Below are positions 48,301 through 56,197 of a DNA stretch of 64,000 nt, one piece after another (the first letter of the stretch is position 1; each line of letters opens with the position of its first letter). The stretch covers positions 1 to 64,000 of the forward strand of contig CAZCVI010000030.1 of NCBI GenBank assembly GCA_964502145.1, given 5' to 3'. The DNA comes from CAZCVI01 sp964502145. Lineage in GTDB: Bacteria > Acidobacteriota > Aminicenantia > UBA2199. Made by a program: the position numbers and the translations under genes. Below the pieces are notes generated by a model. That model worked only from the letters and a program-made list of their open reading frames with translations, was not told where the DNA came from and searched no databases.

Positions 48301-48731
48301 TATTTTTTCGTCGTGCAGATGGCATTTTCGTTGCAATGGGGGCCTTTTCGTCATGATGGTGACAATTTCGTGGGATAGCAGACAAATTCGTCAAGGCGGG
48401 TGCATCTTCGTGGAGCTGGTAGGCATCTTCATGGAGATGAAGGCATCTTCGTGGAGCTGGAGGCAACTTCGTGGACATGAAGGCATCTTCGTGGAGCTGG
48501 AGGCAACTTCGTGGAGATGAAGACATCTTCGTGGAGCTGGAGGCATCTTCGTGGAGATGAAGACATCTTCGTGGAGATGGAGGCATCTTCGTTACACAGG
48601 AAGGGATTTCGTGGACATGAAGACATATTCACTACACAGCAGAATATTTCACAGGAGCGGAGAAAATTTCACTATAACGGAGCACCTTTCGCCAAAGCGG
48701 AAAATAATTCGCTATAGCGAAAGCAAATCCG
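48301..48731 (+). repeat. Phased 20-bp repeat array with TTCG core
   Basis: TTC occurs at 48307, 48327, 48347, 48367, 48387 and 48407. After one 21-base step it occurs every 20 bases from 48428 to 48708, 21 units in all, 17 of them TTCG. Central units share CATCTTCGTGGAGNTGGAGG; the outer units share little beyond the core. There is no credible ORF: 20 is not a multiple of three and the frames differ between units. Confidence 0.85.
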
Positions 48732-48775
48732 TCTATTCGTTTTGCAATCAGTGTTCCGGCATAAAGAAAAGAGCT

Positions 48776-48962
48776 CACCACAGATTAAGAAAAAGATTTT
48801 TTGCCCACGAATTACACGAATGAACACGAATTCTCTCGAAAAAGATTTTTTTTTCTTTTTAACTCATAACCATTCGTGCAAATTCGTGAAATTCGTGGGA
48901 GTCTTTTTTCTTTTTTAATCCGTCTAATCCTTTTAATCTGCGTAATCTGTGGTCTTCTTTTT
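48776..48962 (+). repeat. CACGAATT-type nested hairpin repeat, copy d
   Basis: ACCACAGATTAAG, then CCCACGAATTACACGAATG and its complement TTCGTGAAATTCGTGGG, then AATCTGCGTAATCTGTGGTC, with T-rich and A-rich connectors. It abuts the 3' end of the minus-strand ABC permease gene, where it could end transcription. Confidence 0.75.
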
Positions 48963-49787
48963 CTATCCGCTGGCAATATCGCGACGGTTGAAGAGAAACG
49001 CGGCAACAGTAAACATGAGCACGCTGACTGCGGTTAACGTGACCGAAGTTTCCCAACTCAAACGATTGCCCATTAAAATAGCCATGGGTTTGAAATAATA
49101 AAATGGACTGACTGGTGCGAGATACTCCAATGGACTCCACAAAGGAGTGGCAAAACTTAATAAGTAAAACACAAAAAGGGTCACACCACTTAAAGTAAAC
49201 AGCCGCTTGCTGTTATCTGAAATAGCGGCAAATAGGGCGACATAACCGGCAATAAAAATCATCACGAGAAATAAATCCCACGCCAATGGGAAAAACGGCG
49301 CAACCGACATCTTGGTGGAATGAAACAACTGGATCCCAAGAAAAGTGGATAAATAAGTGGAAAAGGCCAGTAACGCTGTTCCTATATAAATAATAACGCC
49401 CATGTTAAAATAAATACGCCGCCGACTCAACGGCTTGCTCAATGTAAAACCAATGGAACCATACCCGATTTCAGAGGTCACTATCTGCGACACGGACATT
49501 ATAATGAACAGGATTATTATAACCAACATGAAGGGATGAAGATACCCCATGGTAATGACACCGTATTTTATAACCGATTCAATAAACCCTTCACCCATCA
49601 TTTTTTGCGCCATTTTTGGCATCGTGTCCAGTTTCGTGACCATGTCCTGCTGTATCTTTACCGAAGTCGCCAACACGGCAAACAACATCTGAAAAAGAAA
49701 CAAGGCCAAACACAACAACCCCAATTTTAACCGCAACCCTTTAAAGGATTGTCGCAAATGAATCATTCCAATTCTGCTATTTCCCAT
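48963..49787 (-). CDS. ABC-2 type transporter permease
   Basis: A 274-residue membrane protein with about six hydrophobic segments: LGLLCLALFLFQMLFAVL near the start, HPFMLVIIILFIIMSV, then the pair around residues 130-195 and a last one near LTAVSVLMFTVAAFLF. GEIGYGSIGFTLSKPLSRRR-type sequence follows the second segment, typical of ABC-2 permeases of the NatB/YhaP group. An upstream GTG at 49808 is in frame, but the ATG at 49787 has GAGG eight bases ahead. It lies directly downstream of its ATPase gene. Substrate unknown; a link to export of the NRPS product is possible only by proximity. Confidence 0.8.
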   Translation of the reverse strand: MGNSRIGMIHLRQSFKGLRLKLGLLCLALFLFQMLFAVLATSVKIQQDMVTKLDTMPKMAQKMMGEGFIESVIKYGVITMGYLHPFMLVIIILFIIMSVSQIVTSEIGYGSIGFTLSKPLSRRRIYFNMGVIIYIGTALLAFSTYLSTFLGIQLFHSTKMSVAPFFPLAWDLFLVMIFIAGYVALFAAISDNSKRLFTLSGVTLFVFYLLSFATPLWSPLEYLAPVSPFYYFKPMAILMGNRLSWETSVTLTAVSVLMFTVAAFLFNRRDIASG

Positions 49788-49811
49788 GCCTTTTTCCTCT
49801 ATTGTCACGTT

Positions 49812-50729
49812 TCACGCTTCATCTCGCCCATTGGACTCGACCCGGTAATAATCTAAAAATACATCCTGCAAACTGGAATTAAGCAGCGACATATCCTGGA
49901 CTTCAAACTGGCTCAATAATTTAATCAACGTGTCCATGTCACCAGTCAGTCGCGCATGAACAGTCAACCCATCGGTTCCTGTAATGTCCCAGGCCGGAGA
50001 TTTTAATAAAGAGGCGGACACGTCATGTTTAAACGTCACATGGATGGAACGGGTCATCCTTTTGACCAGGTCATGAATATTTTCTAAAGCCACTAAGCGA
50101 CCGTTCCTGATAATCGCGACCCGATCACAAACCTGTTCCACCTCGGGTAAATGGTGGGAACTAAGAAACACTGTTCCGCCATTGTCGCGGTACTCTTTTA
50201 ATAATTCATAAAAGATATGCTGCATCACCGGGTCCAAACCTTCTGTGGGTTCATCCAGGATCATTACCCGTGGACGGCTCTGTAATGTTTGCACCAGTGC
50301 AATCTTGCGGGCCATACCTGTCGAATACTGCTTGATTTTGCGTTTAATATCTTTTTCAGAGAAATCGAACCGCTTTAACAAATAATGGCGATACTCGCGA
50401 TCACTCTTGCCTGACAGACGCCCCATGTATTCTAAGAACTCCTGGCCGGTCATGTACCGGTGCGGACACACCGCGCTGGGCAAATAACCAATCTCGCGGC
50501 AAATGTCCAGATGATGTTTAACCGAATCCTTGCCAAATATGGTGGCACTACCCCCGGTGGGAAACAACAGGTTCACCAACATACGGATAGTAGTCGTTTT
50601 CCCCGCGCCGTTGCTGCCTAAAAATCCGAAAATCTCCCCTTCATTGACACTGAGGGAAAGATCCTCTACACCCACCACATGACCGGGGTACAACTTCGTT
50701 AAACCAATGGTTTTAATCGTTTCATTCAT
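49812..50729 (-). CDS. ABC transporter ATP-binding protein
   Basis: A 305-residue ATPase of the ABC-2/NatA-CcmA type. Walker A is GSNGAGKTTT (residues about 39-48), the signature is YSTGMARK (a variant of LSGGQ), Walker B is VMILDEPTEGLDP, and the H-loop is LSSHHL. A C-terminal extension of about 85 residues follows, as is usual in this group. It is the first gene of a two-gene unit with the permease downstream on the same strand, four bases between the two open frames. It energises efflux of an unknown compound or membrane remodelling. Confidence 0.9.
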   Translation of the reverse strand: MNETIKTIGLTKLYPGHVVGVEDLSLSVNEGEIFGFLGSNGAGKTTTIRMLVNLLFPTGGSATIFGKDSVKHHLDICREIGYLPSAVCPHRYMTGQEFLEYMGRLSGKSDREYRHYLLKRFDFSEKDIKRKIKQYSTGMARKIALVQTLQSRPRVMILDEPTEGLDPVMQHIFYELLKEYRDNGGTVFLSSHHLPEVEQVCDRVAIIRNGRLVALENIHDLVKRMTRSIHVTFKHDVSASLLKSPAWDITGTDGLTVHARLTGDMDTLIKLLSQFEVQDMSLLNSSLQDVFLDYYRVESNGRDEA

Positions 50730-50877
50730 ATTTTTAATACGCAGCTCGTGGGGAAAAGTTTAAAAATAAGTGCTCGTAGGGCTTTTCTTTTATTCGTTTT
50801 TATGATATTTTTAGTACAAGCAAGTTTGACAGAGCTTTTATTTTGAGAAAATTTAAGAATGGTAAGCGAGGCAAAAA

Positions 50878-52629
50878 ATGGCTTTATACTTGGATGGCTG
50901 GACAAAGAATTGGCAGTTGTTGAGTATGTTTTTTACAGATCACGAGATTTCGGAAATAAGGGCAAGATTGGAAGCGATGCAGACCCGTCATGTTGTGTTT
51001 TGTTCCTTTGAGAATCGTTTTGCCAAAAGTGGTGGTTTGGCTGCGGTCACCACCCGGATTTTACCTCACCTCAGTCGTCTCAAAGGTGTTGAAAACGTTT
51101 TCCTGCTCACTCCTTTTTACCCGCTGCTATGCAAGCATCCCGAGCAAATGCATGCCACGGGAAAATCCTTTGTGATGCGTTTCGGAGGGAAAACTATCCC
51201 GGTGGAAATCCTAAAATACACGCCTCCAACCAAGAATAATGCTGACACCACACAGGTAGAAGAGTATTATTTAAAAGCCGAGGGCTTTTTTAATTCCATG
51301 AATCCTCTTGATGATCCGTACATTTACCACCCGGATAACCTTGACCTGAATAACGAGACCATCAAGGAGAGTTCCCTGTTTTTTTGCCATGCCGCTCCTC
51401 TCGCGGTCAATGCTCTGGGTGTGCGCGAGGATATTGTTTTTCATTTGCAAGAATGGCAAACCGCTGCCATTTCATTAACAGCCAAAACAGCCATGGTCAA
51501 AGGCGTGTTGTCTAGCGCTGGCACTATCCAGACACTGCACAATCCTTTTGATTGTTTTCTCTCGCTGGATGATCTGAAAAAAATAATGGAAACCAAGCAG
51601 TTCAAACGGTACAACAAGCATCACTCTTCCGGTTTGACCGCCTATCAACTGGGTTTGCAATTAGTGGATGCGCCGATTACCACGGTCAGTAAAAGTATTG
51701 CCCTGGAGTTTGTGTCCGATATTTTTCAGACCCATCATTTTGCTTCTCATTTACAGGAAATATTTAAACATAACGGTGTTTACGGCATAAATAACGGTTT
51801 GTTCCTGGATATTCTGCCCGAATATGTGGCGGCAGAATCCAGCCCGGATTATATGGCGACTATTAAAAAAATCAAAGGGGAAAAACGCCGCGCTTTGTTA
51901 GAATTCTTGGTTGGCGACAAAGCGCAACACCACATCGGGGAACTCACCTATAAAGATAAACCCTTGGACATGGATTTTCCCGAGGAGATACCTATTCTGA
52001 TCATGAGTGGACGCTTGGACCCCGTGCAAAAGGGATTTGATGTCCTGTTGCGAGCGATTGAGAAATTTGGCAAGGACGAGATCAAGGTGATATTAACGCC
52101 GATGCCTGTCAAAGATTCCGATTTGAATTTTTTTAAAAAGGTAGCCAATCGGAGCCACGGGTGTGTCACTGTTTTTCCTAACAGAATAGAGAATGTGAAC
52201 TACCAAAAACTGCAAACTGGCAGCACGTTTGGCGTGATGCCTTCTATTTTCGAGCCCTTTGGAGCTGCCATTGAATATATGGCTTCTGGCACGCTCACGA
52301 TTGCCCGGAGCACTGGCGGACTAAAAGATCAGATCGATAACGATGATTGTGGCTTCTTGTTTAGAGAGGATACGTTTAATTATTGCTGGGAAAATATCCA
52401 TACTTATATTCATACTTCGCAATATGTGGAAGCACGGGATGAAAATACCTGGGTCATAAATATGGTGGACCGTTTGTTTCACGCCATCACTAAAGCGGCG
52501 GAAATCTACCGCCTGCAACCGGATATATATTATAACATGATCGCGGCTGGTTTTAAAAAAGCCCGCTCTTTTGATTGGGATACCAGTGCAGCAGAATACC
52601 TGCAAGTCTATCAAAAAATTAATGGCTAA
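50878..52629 (+). CDS. Glycogen/starch synthase-like glycosyltransferase (GT5)
   Basis: A 583-residue GT-B fold enzyme. The GT5 signature KSGGLAAV (ADP-glucose binding; KxGGL) lies near residue 50. The N-terminal starch-synthase catalytic domain contains LLTPFYPLL and LHLQEWQTA-like sequence. The C-terminal GT-B half has SGRLDPVQKGFDVLLRA and FEPFGAAIEYMASGTL. Glycogen synthases transfer glucose from ADP- or UDP-glucose to alpha-1,4-glucan; the donor here is unknown. GAGG lies six bases before the ATG. TTGACA at 50826 upstream has no clear -10 partner. The protein is longer than typical GlgA (about 480) owing to an extended N-terminus and insertions. Confidence 0.8.
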   Translation: MALYLDGWTKNWQLLSMFFTDHEISEIRARLEAMQTRHVVFCSFENRFAKSGGLAAVTTRILPHLSRLKGVENVFLLTPFYPLLCKHPEQMHATGKSFVMRFGGKTIPVEILKYTPPTKNNADTTQVEEYYLKAEGFFNSMNPLDDPYIYHPDNLDLNNETIKESSLFFCHAAPLAVNALGVREDIVFHLQEWQTAAISLTAKTAMVKGVLSSAGTIQTLHNPFDCFLSLDDLKKIMETKQFKRYNKHHSSGLTAYQLGLQLVDAPITTVSKSIALEFVSDIFQTHHFASHLQEIFKHNGVYGINNGLFLDILPEYVAAESSPDYMATIKKIKGEKRRALLEFLVGDKAQHHIGELTYKDKPLDMDFPEEIPILIMSGRLDPVQKGFDVLLRAIEKFGKDEIKVILTPMPVKDSDLNFFKKVANRSHGCVTVFPNRIENVNYQKLQTGSTFGVMPSIFEPFGAAIEYMASGTLTIARSTGGLKDQIDNDDCGFLFREDTFNYCWENIHTYIHTSQYVEARDENTWVINMVDRLFHAITKAAEIYRLQPDIYYNMIAAGFKKARSFDWDTSAAEYLQVYQKING

Positions 52630-52661
52630 ATGGAAATAAAAAATAACCGGGAGTGGTTCAT

Positions 52662-53222
52662 ATGAATGTAAAAGAAATCGAGTCAAAACTTAACGAGCTG
52701 GGAATTGAAAATTTTTCAATTCAGGAAAACGGGACCATCAATGTGGATGGTACAGTGGATATCAGTTTTAGAAATTTAAAACACATCCCCCTTCAATTTG
52801 GAACAGTCAAAGGTGATTTTAATTGTTCTAACAATGAATTGGAAACTCTTTTAGGTGCGCCCGAAACGGTCGGGGTTTCGTTTTTCTGTCATAATAACCG
52901 TTTAACTTCATTGGAGGGTGGGCCGCAGGTGGTAAAAAAAGCGTTTGTGTGTAGCACGAATCGTTTGACGCAATTAACAGGCGCGCCCAAATCGGTGAAT
53001 GGCACCTTTGATTGTTCGAACAACGTGTTGCCCAGTTTGGAAGGCGGGCCGGAAGCGGTAAATGGGCCATATGAATGTTCAAATAATCAATTAACGACTC
53101 TCAGGGGGATTCCTCAATTTGTCAGAAGCGTGTTGTATTGCACGGGTAATCCGATTCCCAACGCGGTGTTGGCCGTGTTTAAACAAGAGAGCAAGTTTCT
53201 CATTATCGGCGATGAAAATTAA
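52662..53222 (+). CDS. Leucine-rich-repeat-like protein
   Basis: A 186-residue protein with five or six repeats of about 20 residues of the form G-x-F-x-C-S-x-N-x-L-x-x-L-x-G-x-P-x-x-V (for example FNCSNNELETL, FDCSNNVLPSL, YECSNNQLTTL). Such LRR-like repeats occur in phage and bacterial proteins of unknown role. A GTG at 52653 is in frame, but the ATG at 52662 has GGGAG eight bases upstream. It has no signal peptide. The stop codon is directly followed by the start of the hemolysin III gene, so the two are probably co-transcribed. Confidence 0.7.
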   Translation: MNVKEIESKLNELGIENFSIQENGTINVDGTVDISFRNLKHIPLQFGTVKGDFNCSNNELETLLGAPETVGVSFFCHNNRLTSLEGGPQVVKKAFVCSTNRLTQLTGAPKSVNGTFDCSNNVLPSLEGGPEAVNGPYECSNNQLTTLRGIPQFVRSVLYCTGNPIPNAVLAVFKQESKFLIIGDEN

Positions 53223-53882
53223 ATGAAAGTGAATCGGAATATAATACAGAGTTTGCGTGATCCGCTCAGTGGGTTGACCCATTTTTTGGGTATCATAATC
53301 GCGTTGTTTTCTTTAATCGCCTTGCTAACGCGAACCGTTCCTCCCATCACCCGGTGGCATATCATTTCTTTCACGATTTATGGTTGTGCCATGATTTTAC
53401 TTTATACTATGAGCACCTTATACCATTGGTTGCCGCTGACTGGGAAACGGTTGGAGTTATTTCGTAAGATCGATCATATCATGATTTTTGTTTTTATTGC
53501 CGCGTCGTATACTCCCGTTTGCCTCATCACGTTGTCTGGTAAGTGGGGTTGGTCGATTCTGGGAATTGTATGGGTGTTGACCATTGCCGGATTTTTTCTA
53601 AAAGTATTTTGGTTGCATGCGCCCCGGTTCTTGTATACTGCGCTTTATGTATTATTGGGTTGGATTATTGTTTTTGCTATTTGGCCCTTAAGCCAGCGGA
53701 TGTCGCCGGGTGGATTAATATGGTTGGCTATCGGGGGATTCTTTTACACTGTTGGAGCAGTTATATATGGCATTAAAAAACCAGACCCTTGGCCAAAGGT
53801 ATTTGGCTTTCATGAAATTTTCCATATCTTTATCATTCTGGGTAGTATCTCCCATTTCTGGATGATGTATCGGTATGTATGA
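53223..53882 (+). CDS. Hemolysin III family integral membrane protein
   Basis: A 219-residue membrane protein of the HlyIII/YqfA/PAQR superfamily with seven predicted hydrophobic segments. Family motifs are visible: DPLSGLTHFLG near the start, MSTLYHWLP in the middle (Ser and His of the metal site) and FHEIFHIFI near the end (HxxxH). In the superfamily these residues bind zinc and may act as a hydrolase. The hemolysin name comes from a Bacillus cereus homologue and says little about function here. The ATG follows the preceding stop without a gap. Confidence 0.9.
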   Translation: MKVNRNIIQSLRDPLSGLTHFLGIIIALFSLIALLTRTVPPITRWHIISFTIYGCAMILLYTMSTLYHWLPLTGKRLELFRKIDHIMIFVFIAASYTPVCLITLSGKWGWSILGIVWVLTIAGFFLKVFWLHAPRFLYTALYVLLGWIIVFAIWPLSQRMSPGGLIWLAIGGFFYTVGAVIYGIKKPDPWPKVFGFHEIFHIFIILGSISHFWMMYRYV

Positions 53883-53944
53883 GGGCGTGTATTAGAATAA
53901 TAAGAAATAAGAAGAAGCCAGAAGAGAAGATTAACTTGTTATGC

Positions 53945-54104
53945 CCTGGATTCACTGCCAACTTAATGGGAAGAATGGGAATGATGGGAATGATGGGAAT
54001 TATGGGATAAACAAAAGAATTCCCATTCCTCCCATCATTCCCATCATTCCCATTCTTCCCACTTGATTTTATGGTACTCTCAAAGAATTGGCGGTGAATT
54101 CAGG
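53945..54104 (+). repeat. 160-bp TIR hairpin element, copy 2
   Basis: The ends CCTGGATTCACTGCCAA (53945-53961) and TTGGCGGTGAATTCAGG (54088-54104) are inverted repeats. Arms of GGGAATGAT-type 9-mers pair with TCCCATCAT-type 9-mers across a loop near ATAAACAAAAG. Same length as copy 1. It lies between convergent genes and may serve as a two-way terminator. Confidence 0.8.
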
Positions 54105-54131
54105 ATGCTTGGACGCAGTAAGACGTTCGTA

Positions 54132-56174
54132 TTATTTTAAATAAAGAGCCAGCCACCGTTGTATTTCTTTCCACCAGCGAACATTGTTCTGGGGAATAGT
54201 AAAGATATGACCTTCATCGGGGAATACAACCAAACGGGAAGGAATACCGCGCCGTTGCAAAGTAGTGAATAACTGCAAACTCTCACCAAAAGGCACGCGG
54301 AAATCCATCTCCCCATGGGTGATTAAGGTGGGGGTTTTAAAATTCTTGGCATACATATGGGGCGACCATTGCACATACAGTTTGGGTTCATCCCACGGTG
54401 TTTCCCCCAAATCCCAGGCGGCATACCATAGTTCTTCGGTGGCACCGTAAAAACTTGCCAGATTGTACAACCCGGCATGACTGACTATACATTTAAAACG
54501 ATCGCTGTGCCCCATAATCCAATTAACTGAATAACCACCAAACGAACCCCCGACTGCGGCACATTTTTCTTTATCTACAAAATCATAATGCGCTAAGACA
54601 TGGTCCAACCCTTTCATTAAATCCTCAAAACAACGGCCACCATAATCTTTACTGACTTGTTCGCGAAACAAAGCACCATAACCGGAACTGCCGCGTGGAT
54701 TGATAAACACGCCAACATATCCGGGGGCCGATATTAATTGATAGGTCCACCATGTGGTCAGTAACTCATCACCAAACATGCCCTGCGGCCCACCATGGAT
54801 CACTAAAACCACGGGATACTTCTTGGCAGGATCAAATCCGGGGGGACGCAATATATATCCATGCACCAATGTATCATCGGCACCTTTGAAATGAAAATCC
54901 TCCAATTTAGGCAATTCATGTTGCGCTAAAAACTCGGAGTTCTGCCGGGTAAGCTGCACTACTTTATTTTTTTCTTTACCCACCAGCCCCAGGGAAAATA
55001 TCTCGTAAGGCATATGATTGTAGCCACGCAAAAAAATCAAACGCTCCTCCTGCGGGGTCAACACAATACTGCTATTAAAACCATCTGCACTCACTAATTG
55101 GAGATTGCCTTTTAAGTCAACTTTATAAATCGAATTGTGCCCCTGATCATTACACGTGAAATAAAGCGCTTTATTGTTCGGTGCCCAGAGAATTTGACCC
55201 ACGGTTCGGTCCAGTTTTTCTGTTAGCACAGTATGTGTCCCCGTCTTACGCTCATACAACATTAACCGTTCCGTGTCCGATTCATATCCGGGTTTGGCCA
55301 TCGCGGTATAGGCAATGTAACGACCATCCGGCGAATAATGGGGCTGATGATCCAAGGCGGTATTTTCCGTTAGCTTTTTTTCTTTTAAAGTAACCGTGTC
55401 CAATAGGAAAATATCCTGGTTGGTGCTGATTGCGAGAACAGGTGCATCATTTCTTGTATAACACACTTCTTTTCCATCCGGCGCCATATCAAAGTCGTGG
55501 TTTGTGGTCAGGGAAACAGGTGGCACATCGGCATCAGCGGGCGTGATATCTTGGCTTGAACCATCTGCCACGCGCACGAGGAAAAGATGGTTCCGTTCAT
55601 CGCCCAACCACCGATCCCATTGCCGGAAAAGCAAACGATCAATGGCACGTGCTTCACATTTTGGTAATTCTTTTTTCGTCCAATTTTCAATATTTGTTTT
55701 TCCTTCGGGCAGGACCCGGGACGCACAGAGAATTGTTTCCCCTTTTCCTGACCAGATCGGGGAGTTCAGATCGGTTTTGGAATTTGTTAGTTTCCGTGCT
55801 TCACCCCCAGAGACATCTATCAGATAGAGATTGCGGGTTTTTTCCCGGTTGGAAATAAACGCCAACTGTTTGCCATTTGGTGACCAGCGCGGTGAATCGC
55901 TGTTGCTTCCGGTTCCGGTTAATCGTCGCGATGTGCCTCCTGTTATTGGCATCAACCAAATTGCACGTTCCGCATCGTTTTCTGCCAAGTTGGGAACTGA
56001 CATCACATAGGCAATCCATTGCCCGTCGGGCGATACTTGCAAATCCGTGAGCTCTTTGATTTGATAGAGGTCCTCTGGCAGCAATGGTTTTTTGTCGCCG
56101 GCGAATCCAAAGGAAACAGTTAGGAAAGAAAAAAGACAAACAATGGCAAAACAGCACACAACACTTTTTCTCAT
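54132..56174 (-). CDS. S9 family prolyl oligopeptidase-like peptidase, secreted
   Basis: A 680-residue S9C-type (acylaminoacyl peptidase/DPP-like) serine peptidase. A signal peptide covers about the first 25 residues (KSVVCCFAIVCLFSFLTV, cut near FGFAGD). The middle is a beta-propeller with WSPNGKQLAFIS and YSPDGRYIAYTA repeats. The C-terminal alpha/beta-hydrolase domain has the nucleophile GGSFGGYS (Ser about residue 543), Asp in GEMDFRVP (about 624) and His in DEGHIF (about 655). It cleaves short peptides, probably outside the cytoplasm. GAGG precedes the ATG by five bases. Confidence 0.9.
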   Translation of the reverse strand: MRKSVVCCFAIVCLFSFLTVSFGFAGDKKPLLPEDLYQIKELTDLQVSPDGQWIAYVMSVPNLAENDAERAIWLMPITGGTSRRLTGTGSNSDSPRWSPNGKQLAFISNREKTRNLYLIDVSGGEARKLTNSKTDLNSPIWSGKGETILCASRVLPEGKTNIENWTKKELPKCEARAIDRLLFRQWDRWLGDERNHLFLVRVADGSSQDITPADADVPPVSLTTNHDFDMAPDGKEVCYTRNDAPVLAISTNQDIFLLDTVTLKEKKLTENTALDHQPHYSPDGRYIAYTAMAKPGYESDTERLMLYERKTGTHTVLTEKLDRTVGQILWAPNNKALYFTCNDQGHNSIYKVDLKGNLQLVSADGFNSSIVLTPQEERLIFLRGYNHMPYEIFSLGLVGKEKNKVVQLTRQNSEFLAQHELPKLEDFHFKGADDTLVHGYILRPPGFDPAKKYPVVLVIHGGPQGMFGDELLTTWWTYQLISAPGYVGVFINPRGSSGYGALFREQVSKDYGGRCFEDLMKGLDHVLAHYDFVDKEKCAAVGGSFGGYSVNWIMGHSDRFKCIVSHAGLYNLASFYGATEELWYAAWDLGETPWDEPKLYVQWSPHMYAKNFKTPTLITHGEMDFRVPFGESLQLFTTLQRRGIPSRLVVFPDEGHIFTIPQNNVRWWKEIQRWLALYLK

Positions 56175-56197
56175 GATTACCTCGTTTAGATTTTTAT

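Noticed and set aside
48266..48632. Minus-strand frames of about 100 residues with RRCLHLHEDASSSTK-like repeats
   Set aside because: They are translations of the 20-bp array in shifting frames, with no ribosome-binding site.
48301..48731. CRISPR array
   Set aside because: The period is only 20 bases with no separate repeat and spacer; similarity fades gradually along the array and no cas genes are present.
48963..50729. ABC transporter as the dedicated exporter of the NRPS peptide
   Set aside because: It is separated by the accessory island, on the other strand, and of a generic ABC-2 type; only proximity supports it.
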